Of a stretch of DNA of 64,000 bases, positions 23,201 through 34,021 are shown piece by piece. Each line of letters opens with the position of its first letter. The stretch's first letter is position 1. The stretch comes from Azolla caroliniana (Eukaryota; Polypodiophyta). Where the stretch lies: contig JBHGNT010000011.1 of NCBI GenBank assembly GCA_043228905.1, forward strand, positions 13,516,001-13,580,000. The letters run 5' to 3'. The translations under genes were made by a program, and so were the position numbers. The notes under the pieces are model-generated. The model worked only from the letters and a program-made list of their open reading frames with translations, had not been told where the DNA came from and searched no databases.

Positions 23201-24361
23201 AAAGGGAAGGAGCACCTGGTATGCCGATTGAAGAAGAGCCTTTACGGACTGAAGCAGGCTCCCCGGCAATGGTACTGGAAGTTCGACTCCTTCATGACCG
23301 ACGAAGGGTACCTCAAAACGCAGTCCGACCACTGCGTGTTTGTGAAGAAGTTCGAAGGAGGAGACTTCCTAATACTCCTCCTGTACGTGGACGACATGTT
23401 GATCGTCGGACGGGACCAGGTCAAGATACGGATGCTGAAGAAGGCTCTTCACCGAACCTTCTCAATGAAGGACCTGGGTCCGGCGAGGCAAATACTAGGG
23501 ATGCACATCATCCGGAACCGGAAGAAGAAGCAGTTGTGGCTGTCACAAGAGAAGTACGTGACGAAGGTGCTTCACCGGTTCAACATGTCGGAAGCAAGAC
23601 CGGTCGGATCGACCCTCCCGGCAAACTGCAAGCTGTCCAGCAAGCAAAGTCCCAAGACAAAGGCTGAAAAGGAGGATATGATGAAAGTGCCGTATGCCTC
23701 AGCCGTCGGGAGCTTGATGTACGCCATGGTGTGTACGAGACCGGACATCGGATATGCAGTCGGAGTGGTGAGCCGGTACATGAGCAATCCCGGCAAAGAG
23801 CATTGGAACGCGGCCAAGTGGATACTCCGATACCTGAAGGGCACGGCAAACGTGTGCCTCCGATTCGGCTCCGGTAAGCCCGAACTCGACGGCTTCACCG
23901 ATTCGGATATGTCGGCTGATGCAGATACCAGCCGGTCCACATCAGGGTATGTGATGACGTATGCAGGGGGAGCCGTTTCGTGGCAGTCGAGGCTGCAGAA
24001 GACGGTTGCGTTGTCAACCACGGAGGCGGAGTACATGGCGGCTGTTGAAGCCGGTAAGGAAATAATATGGATGAAGAACTTCATTAGAGAGCTCGGTATC
24101 CGGCAGGAGGAGTACCAGCTCTACTGCGATAGTCAGAGTGCCATCCACCTTGCGAAGAACGCGGCCTACCATTCCTGGACAAAACACATCCAGCGCAGAT
24201 ATCACTGGATCCGGGAAAGGATAGAAGACAAGGAGTTCGTGCTGACGAAGATCCACACGGACGAGAACGGGTCGGATATGCTGACCAAGGTGCTTACACC
24301 CGACAAGCTGGAAGCATGCCGGAAGAGGATCGGGTTGGAGAGACATCCCATGCCGAAGTGA
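20288..24361 (+). CDS. Copia-A1 Gag-Pol polyprotein
   Basis: One ORF of 1,357 residues that makes the whole retrotransposition machinery. I take the ATG at 20,288 (MEGGSSGQPG); the frame is open upstream but has no ATG. In order: UBN2-type Gag (about 10-190), zinc knuckle CFHCGKPGHFRKNC (233-246), protease DSGAS (320-324), integrase zinc site H448/H453/C478/C481, catalytic D509, D571 and E606 (TPELNGLAERMNR), acidic linker (about 765-810), RT (about 865-1110) with YVDD at 1033-1036, RNase H with D1205, E1246 and D1281. The RNase H motif reads FTDSDMSAD where TDADWAGD is usual. No stop or frameshift. Gag and Pol are in one frame, so their ratio must be set after translation or by splicing. Confidence 0.95.
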   Translation: MEGGSSGQPGMMVLNAQNYADWKIKMEDLLIVRDLYEPIDRSEIPKGVLESEWKLLNRKAVATIRQYVDVSVLQHVANDTNAYEMWKKLSGLYERKNALNRTSLMRKIVNLKYRDGESMVEHVSTFMGFVNQLAAIKFPLEDAMQAIILMCTLPDSWENLVVTLSTSCTEDNLSLQTVKTSILNEEARRRDKEPASDSKALLTESERGRQWNRSPQRREKSGTRSQSRGRPTCFHCGKPGHFRKNCRHYQKDNGGDDTDSKKSPERNGAYRGATDRRGPDRRGQDRKGTTALAASEEEIMLITEERELNLAGEEMTWVVDSGASFHLTPEKKYFSSYTAGEHGCVRMGNEGTCRIAGIGDVWLMTSTGCKMLLKDVRHVPEVRLNLISAGRLDDEGYTGSIRNGVMKFSKGSLIVARARKVNTLYLMNSRLCPGELNVAADTAGELWHKRLCHMSEKGMKRLAEDNLIPVKHVHLEKCTDCLAGKQNRTSFHSRPPTRRSAPLELVHTDVCQVETKSHGGAQYFVTFIDDHSRKLWTAPLKTKDQVLSVFKELHARVERESGKKLKAIRADNGGEYRGQFEEYCRSKGIRLEFTVPKTPELNGLAERMNRTIMERVRSMPAHAKLPKGFWAEAMSTATYVINRSPSVPLDGDTPQKVWTGKEVSYRHLKVFGCLAYVHVAKDRRGKLDPKTRPCIFLGYGDDEFGYRVWDPVDKKIFRSRDIIFMEDKTLADWESEKKVKSSKSTGEDQLYKEQSRPARDRLTLEDPAEDDEETEPAEEDENDTGTGPDPEMDSDEEESEEPVTEAPERRYPLRERRAPRRFPEPEHVLLTDEGEPESFEEAKHDTQSRRWLSAMQDEMDSLHENHTYELVELPKGKRALRNKWVFKLKPGDAGNPPRYKARIVVKGFQQKKGVDFDEIFAPVVKMTSIRTVLSIAASMDLEIEQMDVKTAFLHGDLDEEIYMQQPEGFEKKGKEHLVCRLKKSLYGLKQAPRQWYWKFDSFMTDEGYLKTQSDHCVFVKKFEGGDFLILLLYVDDMLIVGRDQVKIRMLKKALHRTFSMKDLGPARQILGMHIIRNRKKKQLWLSQEKYVTKVLHRFNMSEARPVGSTLPANCKLSSKQSPKTKAEKEDMMKVPYASAVGSLMYAMVCTRPDIGYAVGVVSRYMSNPGKEHWNAAKWILRYLKGTANVCLRFGSGKPELDGFTDSDMSADADTSRSTSGYVMTYAGGAVSWQSRLQKTVALSTTEAEYMAAVEAGKEIIWMKNFIRELGIRQEEYQLYCDSQSAIHLAKNAAYHSWTKHIQRRYHWIRERIEDKEFVLTKIHTDENGSDMLTKVLTPDKLEACRKRIGLERHPMPK

Positions 24362-24371
24362 AGGGGGAGTT
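24362..24371 (+). other. Copia-A1 polypurine tract
   Basis: agggggagtt between the stop codon and the TG of the 3' LTR. Confidence 0.85.
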
Positions 24372-25008
24372 TGTTGGGATTTCGGTCCCTCCGGATGGGA
24401 TGTCCGGAGATGAATGACGGAAAGTCCGGAGGCTGTTACGGAACCGGAGGATGAAGAGTACCCGGCATGAAGCCGGATGAAGACCCCGGCTACGGAGCCG
24501 GATGACGAAGAGAAGACCCGGCTACGGAGCCGGATGATGAATGTACCCGGAGAGAGATCCGGATGCGGGGACATAGTTGTGAATATGTTTGCCAAGGGCC
24601 CTTGTGGCTACATTTGTAAATAGCCCGAAAAGTCATATGTGTATAAATATGACTTAGGGCAAACAGTTCAGTCGTTGTTGCTTATTTTTCTGTTTTCACT
24701 TAGAGAGAGTGAAGTGAGCAGCCGGAGAGAGAGAGAGAGAGAGACGAAGAGGTCGTTGCCTCTGTGTATTGCCGCCGCCTGTGGCGAAGATAGTGAGCTC
24801 AAGGTTGTTGCCTTGAAGCTTCACCATTGTACATCCCTGTTCATAGTGATAGTTGGAGTTTGAGGACTCCCGTGGTTTTTCCCATTTAGGGTTTTCCACG
24901 TAAAATATCCTGTGTACTCTTCTCTCTATAGTCTTCGTGTACTTTGTATTTCCTATTTTCTGTGAGTTGATCCTATTCCGTGGTTGTGGCCGAGCACCGT
25001 TTGCAACA
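24372..25008 (+). repeat. Copia-A1 3' LTR
   Basis: 637 bp, same length and, by eye, same sequence as the 5' LTR; followed by the duplication cgtct. Confidence 0.92.
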
Positions 25009-25013
25009 CGTCT

Positions 25014-25174
25014 TATGTACAGACTGAGTATTATTGTTGAATATATTTTTTGTGTCTTCTCTCACTCTCTCTGTCTCTCCTGCGTATACCGTGTAAGCTC
25101 AAGCCCTCCATTGAACCTAAGTTTCCTTCCTTCTGTTCGGTCTTCATACCTGCTTCCGCACGCTACTTTCTACA
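25014..25174 (+). repeat. Copia-B 3' LTR, second part
   Basis: Resumes as tatgtacagactgag and ends TTTCTACA at 25,174. It holds the R-U5 portion with a CT-rich run. Behind it the G1 gypsy sequence resumes on the minus strand. Confidence 0.85.
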
Positions 25175-26260
25175 CTTCATTTGGGTTATTGCCCGTTGTG
25201 CTCGAATGCGGTGCGGGGCTGGGCTCACGGTCTCGATGGTGCATATGTGATGACGCTTCTAGGAGGTTAAGTTTTTGTTGCACTCACGTGAACATGTCTT
25301 TCCTTTCTGCCAAAGTGACTTCAATATCTCGGGTGATGATTTTCGGTTGTCCCCCTTTCGCGAGTTGCATCGGCCATATATTCATTTCTTGTTCTATCAC
25401 ATGTAATTCTTGCACAGCATCCCGTATGTGTCGCTCTACATTGAGCGGGTCTGCCATTGGGCTCTCCTGTAGTGGGGGTGTGTTGAGAGGTGCTTTGGTT
25501 GCCGGGCTGAATGGGAGGTTCATGTTTGGTAGCATCCCTAGGGTTAACCACCCTCCGTGGTATCGAGTCAGGTTAGATGGGTCAGCACCATGTGTTTGGT
25601 TGGTTTGTGTGAACTACTCCTGGTGTGTGGGTTGTGTTTTGAACATCCCCGTCCATGAGAATCCAACCATGTTCTCTTTTCAAGCTTTGTGGGTTCGCGA
25701 AAGATGATCTTTCGTCGAACTTTGTGGGTTTGGCAAACTTTAATCTTTCGTCGAAAGATGTGGGTTTGGCAGACTTTAATCTTTCGTCAAAAGATATGGG
25801 TTTGGCAAACTTTGATCTTTTGTCCAAGGATGTGGGTTCGGCAAACTTTGATCTTTCGTCGACGGGTGCTCCCCTTATCGAACTTTGATCTTTCGATGAA
25901 GGATGATCTTCTGTTGAAACATATTCTCTTGTCAAGTTTTATGAGTTTTTCGAAAGATGTGGGTTTGGCAAACTTTGATCTTTCGTCGAAGGATGCTTCT
26001 CTTATCGAACTCTAATCTTTCGATGAAGGATGCTCTTTCATCGAAAGATATTCTCTTGTCAAATTTTACGAGTTTGTCAAAGATGTGGGTTTGGCAAACT
26101 TTGATCTTTTGTTGAAAACTTTAATCTTTCATCAAAGGATGTGGGTTTGGCGAACTTTGATCTTTCGTCGAAGGATGTTTCCCTTATCGAACTCTGATCT
26201 TTCAACGAAGGATGATCTTGTGTAGAAAGATGGTCTCTTGTTGAACTTTGAGCGGGAAAT
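25175..26260 (-). pseudogene. G1 gypsy gag remnant
   Basis: The minus strand upstream of the G1 protease keeps gag-like coding: a helical segment (NVERHIRDAVQELHVIEQEM, then ITRDIEVTLAERKDMF) around 25,290-25,440. Before it in the reading direction lies a repetitive part of 12-residue units such as RSKFAKPISFDE. A tga follows KDMFT, after which the frame is open to the copia-B edge. No zinc knuckle is seen; the piece that should join this to the protease at 13,728 is missing. The assignment rests on position, strand and helical character. Confidence 0.5.
25685..26250. repeat. 36 bp minisatellite
   Basis: About 12-15 imperfect copies of a unit containing gtgggtttggcaaactttga and tctttcgtcgaa, some shortened or fused. 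The period is 36 bp, so on the minus strand the first copies encode 12-residue units (variants of RLKFAKPTSFDE) without breaking the frame. Further right, units are degenerate and out of frame. Confidence 0.85.
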
Positions 26261-26373
26261 TTGAATTTTATTTGGCACCAACGGCCATTTCATGTCCCAT
26301 AGGATGATCGTAATTAGTGAGAATTGCGGTGATTATCCTTGCCCTACAACGGCTAAATCTTAACAATGCTTAG
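26261..26373. other. Junction between G1 and copia-C
   Basis: Short stretch with tttggcaccaacggcc; the complement TTGGTGCC could be a gypsy primer site for G1, but no LTR end is recognised next to it. Confidence 0.3.
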
Positions 26374-26556
26374 CATTACAAAAATTTCTTTGTGCATACA
26401 ATGTGCTCAACAGCACTATTTATACAAGTCCTTAGAAGGATTGACAGAAGTACAGTGTACTTCAATGCTCACACGAACGTCTAACACTAACTACGAGACA
26501 ATGATTACCTAGTAGTCTAGGCTACTACTAGGCTTCCGGTTACCGCTCTGACCCGG
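26374..26556 (-). repeat. Copia-C 3' LTR remnant
   Basis: Matches the 5' LTR from tacaaaaatttctttgtgc through aagtccttagaaggattgac and gattacctagtagtctaggc, then breaks off on both sides. Confidence 0.8.
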
Positions 26557-29500
26557 TTACCTAGTAGTCTAGGTGTCCGCTTGGCCTTTAGTTGATTTGG
26601 TTCGTCCGAATCCAACTGTTGAACCAAATCGGCTGTCTCCGATCCGTTCCCGCTCTTGTCTGAATCAGTTGCTCCCGATTTGTTCCAACTCTTGTCAGAG
26701 TCGATGTTCTCCAACTCGTCTTGCGGTTTCAGGCCCTTCACCACATCAGACCATGTCCAGGTCTTGGCCTTCTCATACCGGTCAGCTTTGTCCTTCTTGA
26801 CTCTGTCGCCGTTGCCGCTCGTTCCAACTTGTTCGGATGTGCCGACTTCCTTCATCGACTCAGCTTCCTTTTTCCCTCTGTCTCCCCCTTTGTTGGTTCT
26901 TTCTTCCTCTCCGGCTCCTTGTCTGATGCCATCCGTTCCCTTTCCTTTTCTCCCCCTCAAGTGTGGCACGTCGAGATGTTGAACACCAAGCATTTCGGTG
27001 AAGTGTTGCAACTTGTCCGATCCGAGTGGTTTGGTGAAGATATTGGCAACTTGCCGATCCGTCTGAACATACCGAAGTTCGACTTCACCACTCATGACCC
27101 ACTCACGCACGAAGTGATAATGCACTTCTATGTGCTTCGTTCGAGCATGGAATACGGAGTTCTTGGCGAGCTGAATGCATCACCGGCCCAATCGGCATCT
27201 GTATATCCAACTAGCTCTTCGGTTATACCATGTCGGTATAACAGTCCTCGTTCCTTCGTGCCACTCACATACCGCAATACTCGATACACGCATTGAAGGT
27301 GCTCCACGATTGGCTTCTGCATGAACTGGTTGATCACTCCGACCGGGTAACAGAGGTCGGGTCGAGTGATTGTCAGGTATATGAGGCTTTCGACAATTTG
27401 TCAGAACCGTTTCTCATCGCAAGACGGTCCAGAGTTGGGACAGAACTTCTGGTTTTGGTCTAGGGGTGTGGACACAAGTCGGCATTTCGTCATGCCGAAC
27501 TTGTACAGCATATTCAACACATAGTGTCATTGTGAGAGCAATATGTCGTCAAGGGTTCGGATCACCTCGATCCCAAGAAAATAATGAAGGTCCCCCAGGT
27601 CCTTCATTTCAAATGCGTCCGACAACTAGGACTTTACTCGGCCGATTTCATTGAGTCCAAGTCCGGTGATGACCAAATCATCTACATAAAACAAAATGCA
27701 AACCGGATTGTCCGAACCTTGCCGGATGAACAAGGATGAGTCGGATTTAGAGGTCACAAACCCCATCTTACACAATCGATGCGTGATCTTCGCATTCCAA
27801 GCTCGGGGGGCTTGTTTCAAATCGTAAAGCGACTTCTTGAGCCGGCACACCGCCGACTTGTTCATCTCCAACTGAAAACCGGGAGGTTGGATCATATAGA
27901 CCCGTTCATCAAGGTCACCTTGAAGAAACGCATTCTTCACGTCCATCTGGTGAAGATGCCACCCCCTTTTTGCAGCAACCGCCAGTACCACACGAACCGT
28001 CGTCATCTTCGCTACCAGAGCGAAGGTCTCATCATAGTCGATTCCATGGGTCTGTGCGTATCCCTTCGCCACTAATTGGGCCATGTACCAGTTAACCAAA
28101 CCGTCGGCATTGTACTTTACCTTGTACCCCCATTTGCAACCAATCGGTTTACAGTGTCGGGGAGGGTCAACGAGGTCCCATGTGTCGTCGGCATCGAGTG
28201 CCTGCATTTCTTCCTCCATAGCGGCACGCCAATTTGCGTCCTTTGCCGCTTCTACATAGCTCTCCGGCTCACGCACTTTCGCCGCTTTGGTCATGTACGC
28301 ATAATGATGCGCAATGTACTCATTGTACCCATACCGCGTAATGGGGTTCTTCTGGCGGGAAGACCGGCGTAACTTGTCATCACCCGGTTTGGGGCCCTTC
28401 TTGGCTGGTTCGGACTTCATTCCCGAAGATCCGCCTTCATCCTTTTCAGAGTCGGATGCACTCCAATCCAACTCAACATTGCCGGCTTCGTATTCCGGCA
28501 TCTTCTTCTTCCCCTTCTCTTTGCGCGTGAACCGTCTCTTTGGTTCCTTGCGCGGGGAGAGCACGGCAGAGTCTCCACTACTCGTCGGTTCTTCATCCGA
28601 CTAGTCACTTTGACCTAGTCGCTCGTTCGGTCCGCTCAACCGAAACGATTCTGGACTCTCTTCTAGAGTCTCCAGCTCTTCGTCTTCTATATGGACCTCC
28701 TCGGGCTCACTAGCCTCATCTTCCAGAATCGGGTCTTCGTTGGGAGTTGGAGTCGATAAGGAGTACCATGATGTTGTCTCATCGAACTGAACATCTCGGC
28801 TTACTAGGACCTGCTTAGTTTGGGGATTATAGCACTTATACCCCTTTTGCTCATGCGAGTAGCCGACTAGGATGCACTTCTCCGACTTCAAATCCAGCTT
28901 CCTCCGCTTCTCATCTGGTACATGCACATATGCTATGTTGCCGAATATCTAAAGGTGTCTCAAATTCGGCTTGTGCCCAAAATATAGCTCGTGTGCTGAC
29001 ACCTTGTCACCGATCTGGTTTTGGATGTAGACAGTCATCTGGACCGCCTCAGCCGAGTAGAAATGGGGTATGCTCTTCTCCTCCTGCATTGCCCTTGCCG
29101 CGTTGACAATCGACCGGTTCTTCCTTTCAGCCACACCGTTTTGCTCCGGCGTGTATCTGCAGCTGAATTCTCTCCGAATTCCATTATGCTGCAGATAATT
29201 GTTGAATTGGCTAGAAAAGTATTCTTTCCCGCCATCCGACCGCAGGCACTTGATCTTCCTCTCCGTTTCCCATTCAACCAAGCTTTGAAGGTTCTGGAAA
29301 CACTCAAAGACTTCGCTCTTCCTCTCGATGAGGTAGATCCACGTGTGTCGGCTATAGTCATCGATGAAGGAGACGAAATACCGACTCCCACTAAGACTAA
29401 CGTTTTGTGTCGGTCCCCATACATCCGAATGGATTAAATCAAGCTTGTTATGGCTCTAGTTTTGTTTGGTGGGGAATGGAAGCCGGTATTTCTTCCCGAG

Positions 29501-31017
29501 TTGGCAAGCTTCACATATTTGGACCTTCCGACCACTGAATTTCGGCAATCTGAACACAACTTGTTTCGATTGCAGGTCTTGAAGCCTCCGGTAATTGACG
29601 TGGCCGATCCACTTGTGCCAAAGATTGATGTTCGATTCAATCTTCTGTCCTTTGGCAAACATGGCGGTGCCGACGTCATTGGTGTTGACGATGAACATCC
29701 TCCTTTCTCTGCGCCCTTGTGCAATTATCCGGTCTTCTTCCTCGATGAAGCACCCTAGGTGCGTAAACTGCACCTGCATCCCCTGGTCGACGATTTTTCC
29801 AACTGACACCAGGCTCTTTGTGATTGTCGGAATGTGTAGTACGTTCATTAGCTTCCCCTTTTGTCTAACATGGCTTAAAGGGATTTCTCCAACATGCACA
29901 ATTGGGTGAGGGGTGTCGTCTCCGGTTTCGACAATCCCCGGTTGTTCCGGCTTCTCCAAAAAAGAGAACCACTCTTCATGGCTCGTCATGTGGTTGGACG
30001 CTCCGAAATCAACGTACCATACTTCCTCCAATTTGGAAGTAGTCTTCTTCATCGAGTTAGCCTTGTGCTTCATCACGAAGGCTAGCCCTTTACCGGTTTT
30101 CCCGATTCCGGATCCTTCCAATCCTTCCGCGTAGTGAGAGCTTTGCCGGTTCTCCCGACTAGTTTTGCCGGATCCGGATTTGTCCAAATCGGCGCGCTTG
30201 TTCCAGCACTCGCTTTCCCTGTGGCCCTTTTTGCCACAATACCAGCATTCTGTGTCGGCCTTTCCTTGCCGGTTCTCGTCGCCGCTTTGACTCCCCCTGC
30301 TTGTGGAGGGTTTGGAACTGTTGTCGGCACCACCTCTGTGCCTCCGGTCCTGCTCTTGCCAGCCGCCTCCATTGCGTGCCGACCCACCTCGTCCACCACG
30401 TCCATGGGGCCGATCTGTCTCCGTGTACAGCATCCGGTCGTCCGATTGAGTGGTCCTTGACCCACTCCCATGGTTTTCTTTGACCATCAGCATCGACTGC
30501 AAGTCGAAGAAAGACAGTGGTTTCTCCCCTAAACCCTAAACCTTTGCGCTAGACCACCGAGGCAGATTTGTGCCATCTCGTCTTCATCCACCATCACATT
30601 GATGGACCCGAGCACGTCGCAGATCTCCTTTATCTTGGTGGTGTAATCCGTAACCGACATGTCTCTTTGTCGGATGTTGTTTAGCTCTTGTCGGAGCTAC
30701 AACTTACGGGTTGTGGTACTCGCGGTGAAAATCTTTCGTAGATTTTCCCAGGCCTCCTTCGACGTCTTTGCATGCTTGATGTAGCTGAGCATCTAGTCGT
30801 GCACACAGGACGCGAGGCAGCACAATACTTGGCTCGCTCCTTACTCCCATATCGGGAAATCCTTGTGTGACGGCTCCGGTGCTACTTCATTTGTTCCTTC
30901 CACGAAGCTCCAATATCCATGCCTCAACAGGTACTGGTGCATTTTATATGACCAGGACGCGTAGTTGCTCCGGTCCAACTTCTCCGTTGGAAGTGAACTT
31001 GCCATTCTTCTGTCCAT
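26557..31017 (-). pseudogene. Copia-C gag-pol pseudogene
   Basis: Reads right to left. Gag from 31,017 (MDRRMASSLPTEKLDRSNYA) with stops; zinc knuckle CWYCGKKGHRESEC near 30,220; protease DFGASNHMTS (Ser of DSG changed to Phe) near 30,000; integrase zinc segment to a stop at 29,456; core with RSDGGKEYFSSQF and TPEQNGVAERKNR near 29,230-29,140; RT from about 28,300 (IGCKWGYKVKYNADG) with active site YVDDL near 27,680. RNase H is broken: GYTDADWAGD (27,190) jumps to the end part (HYHFVREW, 27,120), losing about 250 bp with the Glu and one Asp of the active site. A charged tail follows the internal polypurine tract (26,950-26,961), as in copia-B. Confidence 0.9.
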
Positions 31018-31099
31018 ATCTTCTCTCTATCTATTGTTACCAGGTGCTAGGGTTCGTCTTCAAAGGCGTCTGTCGGTTGCAGAGGTTCTCAACCCTCGT

Positions 31100-31111
31100 G
31101 CTCTAATACCA
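31100..31111 (-). other. Copia-C primer binding site, mutated
   Basis: Reverse complement TGGTATTAGAGC, one change from TGGTATCAGAGC; directly beside the LTR. Confidence 0.8.
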
Positions 31112-31512
31112 TGAAAACATCAAAGTGTGGAAGCGTTTGATCAATACCGGCTCATCCGGATAGCAAGAGAGAGTGTGTGAGAGAGAGAGAGATAGATTAA
31201 CAATGAGTACACAGGAGAGACACGGAGAGAGCAGACAACGGTTCTTCTATTACAAAAAATTCTCTGTGCATACAACGTGCTCAAAAGCACTATTTATACA
31301 AGTCCTTAGAAGGACTGACAGAAGTATAGTGTACTTCAATGCTCACATGAGCGTCTGACACTAACTACGAGACAATGATTACCTAGTAGTCTAGGCTACT
31401 ACTAGGCTTCCAGTTACCGCTCTAACCTAGCTCACCGGCTCACCAATCCGTCTCGCTCACTAGCTCAGGCTTATTCAGCCGATCTGGATCCGGTTGAGCT
31501 TGCCGCTCAACA
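31112..31512 (-). repeat. Copia-C 5' LTR
   Basis: On the minus strand TGTTGAGCGGCAAGCTC to TTTTCA, 401 bp. Close to the 5' LTR of copia-B. Confidence 0.85.
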
Positions 31513-34021
31513 GTATGGTTAAGTGCAAACAACCCACCTTAAGTATAATAGACACCTTGCTTGTTGGGATGAACACCTTGTTGTATAATGGGAAACATTA
31601 GAATAAATTCTAGTGCGATACCTCACTTTAGTCAATGAATTTCCTCCCTTAAGAGCATAGGAGGTGACACCTCCCTTTGCAATCAATTTGCGGTAATTGC
31701 CTTGAGCGCACTATGGTTAATATAGTTTGTCACTAATTTCTCCATTGTTGTTGCTTCGTGATAATAAATAGAAAAAATTAATGTGTTTTTAATAACATGA
31801 TTGTTCATGCATTCTTGTACTTCCACAAAATTTAACACTCCAATTAGGATGCCAATCACGTAGTTTAAATTTGAAGTGTTATTGATTGGATTGGAATTAG
31901 ACACATTAGAATGGGAATTGAGTTTTGTTTTTCATGTGATTCTTGTTCTTGTAGCTAGGGCAAGAATTCATCAACTTAGATGGATTTTGACATGAAAAAG
32001 CCCAAAAAAGCTATTTACACAAGTGTAAACATATAGATCCTGAAAAACAATGTTCGATGTGACCCGGACAAAGTATGATTCTCTCGCTTTTAATGGGAAT
32101 CATGATGGCCTTCAAAATATCCCAAATGCTAGTGAAACAATTTAAGCATGAATACCTTCACAAATGTTAGTGAATGTAATCTAGGATGTTTTTTTTAACA
32201 TTAGGAATGTCATGAACCACGGCCATTTGAAGGGAGTGCAATCAATTGTGCAATGTCAAGGCAAGGAACTGATTTTCTAGATCAATATGTTGCAAATCAT
32301 CAAAACCTTGCAATATGACATTCAAGAGTTGAATCTAAGATTCATAATACATATATAAAATTTATGGCATCTTGTTGTGAAGAAGTAGGTGACGTTAGGT
32401 GGGGCCAATTTGTTACCATCACGCTTTTCGTGTTGGGGCCATACCCAACCAACCCTTAATCTATTGTCCATATCTGTCATTTTGGAACCATCCTACAAAT
32501 GCGCACATGGGGATTTATGGTTCTCCCCTCAATTTTTATTTCCTACATTTTTGTGTATGACTATATACTATGTGGACGATACATACATTATGCTTATTTG
32601 TGCTGCCAATAGTCAAATTACTAAGTATTTATTCCCATAAAGTGGTATTATTTGCTTTTAGAAGCCTTTAGCTTTAAATGCCACTCTGGAAAATAGATAA
32701 CCTCGCCTTTTTAGTGAAAACTTAGTTGGGAATTTTATATAGCATTTGAGTTTGTTTTTTTTAACACTTTCCTAGTTGCACATAGTTCGTCTATGTTTTT
32801 TTTTTACCCCATGGAAATGATGATGTTACCCCCTCGTAACAAGAGGAGATATTATTGCCACCATTTGTCCTTTCAAAAATATGACTTTGTGCCCTTGATA
32901 TGGGACAAAGTAGATGCTTAAAAACTTGCTCTAATCTTTTACGAATCATTCCCCCACAAAATCAATCATCATAATGGGGATGATTAATCAAAATGCTAGT
33001 TCGCATTACAATTCTATTGATTTGGGGTAATCTTGGTTTTCCCCTTATTTATGTATTGCTAAGTTCTGGCATGTTCCTCTTTTCTTGTATATAATTCATT
33101 GGTACATTTGAAAACATTACGAGGAAACACCTCATGCTTTGTTATAATACATTGTCTTATTGGTGTTGGTGTTATTATCATAAATATATTAGCAAGCCCT
33201 TCAAGCTTGATAAGCTTTATTACATTTAAGAAAATCTGCAAGTTCTTTTTCTTAACAAGTGGGCTAGCCTCAATGCAAGTCCATAGATTAATATATTGAC
33301 AATTTCCATGTGTTTTGAATAGAAGGATACCATAAAGCCGGTGTTGGTTGAGACATTTTTTAATCTTGAAATTTGCCATCTAAGTTGTAACTCTTATGAT
33401 GAAGACATAAAAACTAGTCTTACTGAAGTCGAAGTTAAAGGGGAAGAATCATGCAAGTGCTATATTAACATATCAAACCAAAATATTAACACTTGTAATG
33501 CCCATGGGACATCTACATAGGGAAGATGTCAACCATAAGCATATGAAAGTTCGAGAAAGGAATAGCACGAAAAAGGAGATGTGATGTTCATGTGTACGTA
33601 ATAAATGATGGTATGATACTATATTATGATGCATTTGTCAATGCCCATCATAAAAATAGAGAATTTAAATAAATGAATGAATAACCCCAATCTCAACCAT
33701 TTGTTATACTGACCTCATAGCTTTTGGAAGAAAGTTGTACTGACATAGTGATGTTGCATACATGGTTCTTGTTCGTAGCTTTGCAAAGGATAAATAAAAT
33801 CATAATGTTGAATAACATTTTGGCCCCGAGATAAATTGCACATGTGTGATATATACATATATAAAATAGGACGTGGTGAGGCAGAAAATGTTTGTTTTTC
33901 CGATGCGAGTGAGCCCTTTTGGAATGGTAGAGTCGTGTTGGACCACAAACTTGCGTGCATCAAAGAACATGGCAAGTTGCAATGTAGAGAGAGGAGGGGG
34001 GGTGGCTATGCTCCAAACATC
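31513..34021. other. AT-rich intergenic DNA, nothing firm
   Basis: No gene supported. One plus-strand reading near 32,560-32,640 contains YYVDDTYIMLICAANSQI, which resembles the YADD region of a LINE reverse transcriptase, but no neighbouring RT motif confirms it. A minus-strand open stretch at 33,059-33,379 has no recognisable domain. Confidence 0.4.

Larger units (their letters stand above)
19620..25008 (+). mobile_element. Copia-A1, complete young Ty1/copia element
   Basis: 5,389 bp with two 637 bp LTRs, primer site, one uninterrupted gag-pol ORF and polypurine tract, flanked by the 5 bp duplication cgtct (19,615-19,619 and 25,009-25,013). I see no difference between the two LTRs. Rejoining the flanks restores the copia-B LTR (cacgtcttatgtacagactg). 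All parts needed for autonomous transposition are there, so the element may be or recently was active. A close sister is copia-A2 at 46,599. Confidence 0.93.
13729..25174 (+). mobile_element. Copia-B, mosaic Ty1/copia element (split by copia-A1)
   Basis: 5' LTR 13,729-14,163, internal part 14,164-19,388, 3' LTR 19,389-19,619 continued at 25,014-25,174. Order gag-protease-integrase-RT-RNase H identifies Ty1/copia. The two LTRs are not a pair: the 5' one matches copia-C and the 3' one matches copia-F. The 5 bp flanks (aaact and cttca) differ. With the doubled gag start this points to a recombinant of two related elements. The coding region has many stops and frameshifts. Confidence 0.85.
26374..31512 (-). 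mobile_element. Copia-C, broken Ty1/copia element
   Basis: Minus-strand element of the copia-B family: 5' LTR 31,112-31,512, gag-pol pseudogene, truncated 3' LTR at 26,374-26,556. About 0.12 kb of U3 and the R-U5 end of the 3' LTR are missing, so no target duplication can be read. Numerous stops and a deletion in RNase H mark it as old. Confidence 0.85.

Noticed and set aside
22775-24595. Antisense ORFs of 100-190 codons across copia-A1 and A2
   Set aside because: Mirror images of the GC-rich gag-pol codons on the other strand; no start context or domain.
25685-26250. CRISPR-like array
   Set aside because: Units are contiguous, imperfect and without unique spacers; eukaryotic context and coding period explain it.
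32389-32700. LINE reverse transcriptase remnant (YYVDDTYIM reading)
   Set aside because: One short motif in AT-rich DNA without other RT motifs in order; could be chance.
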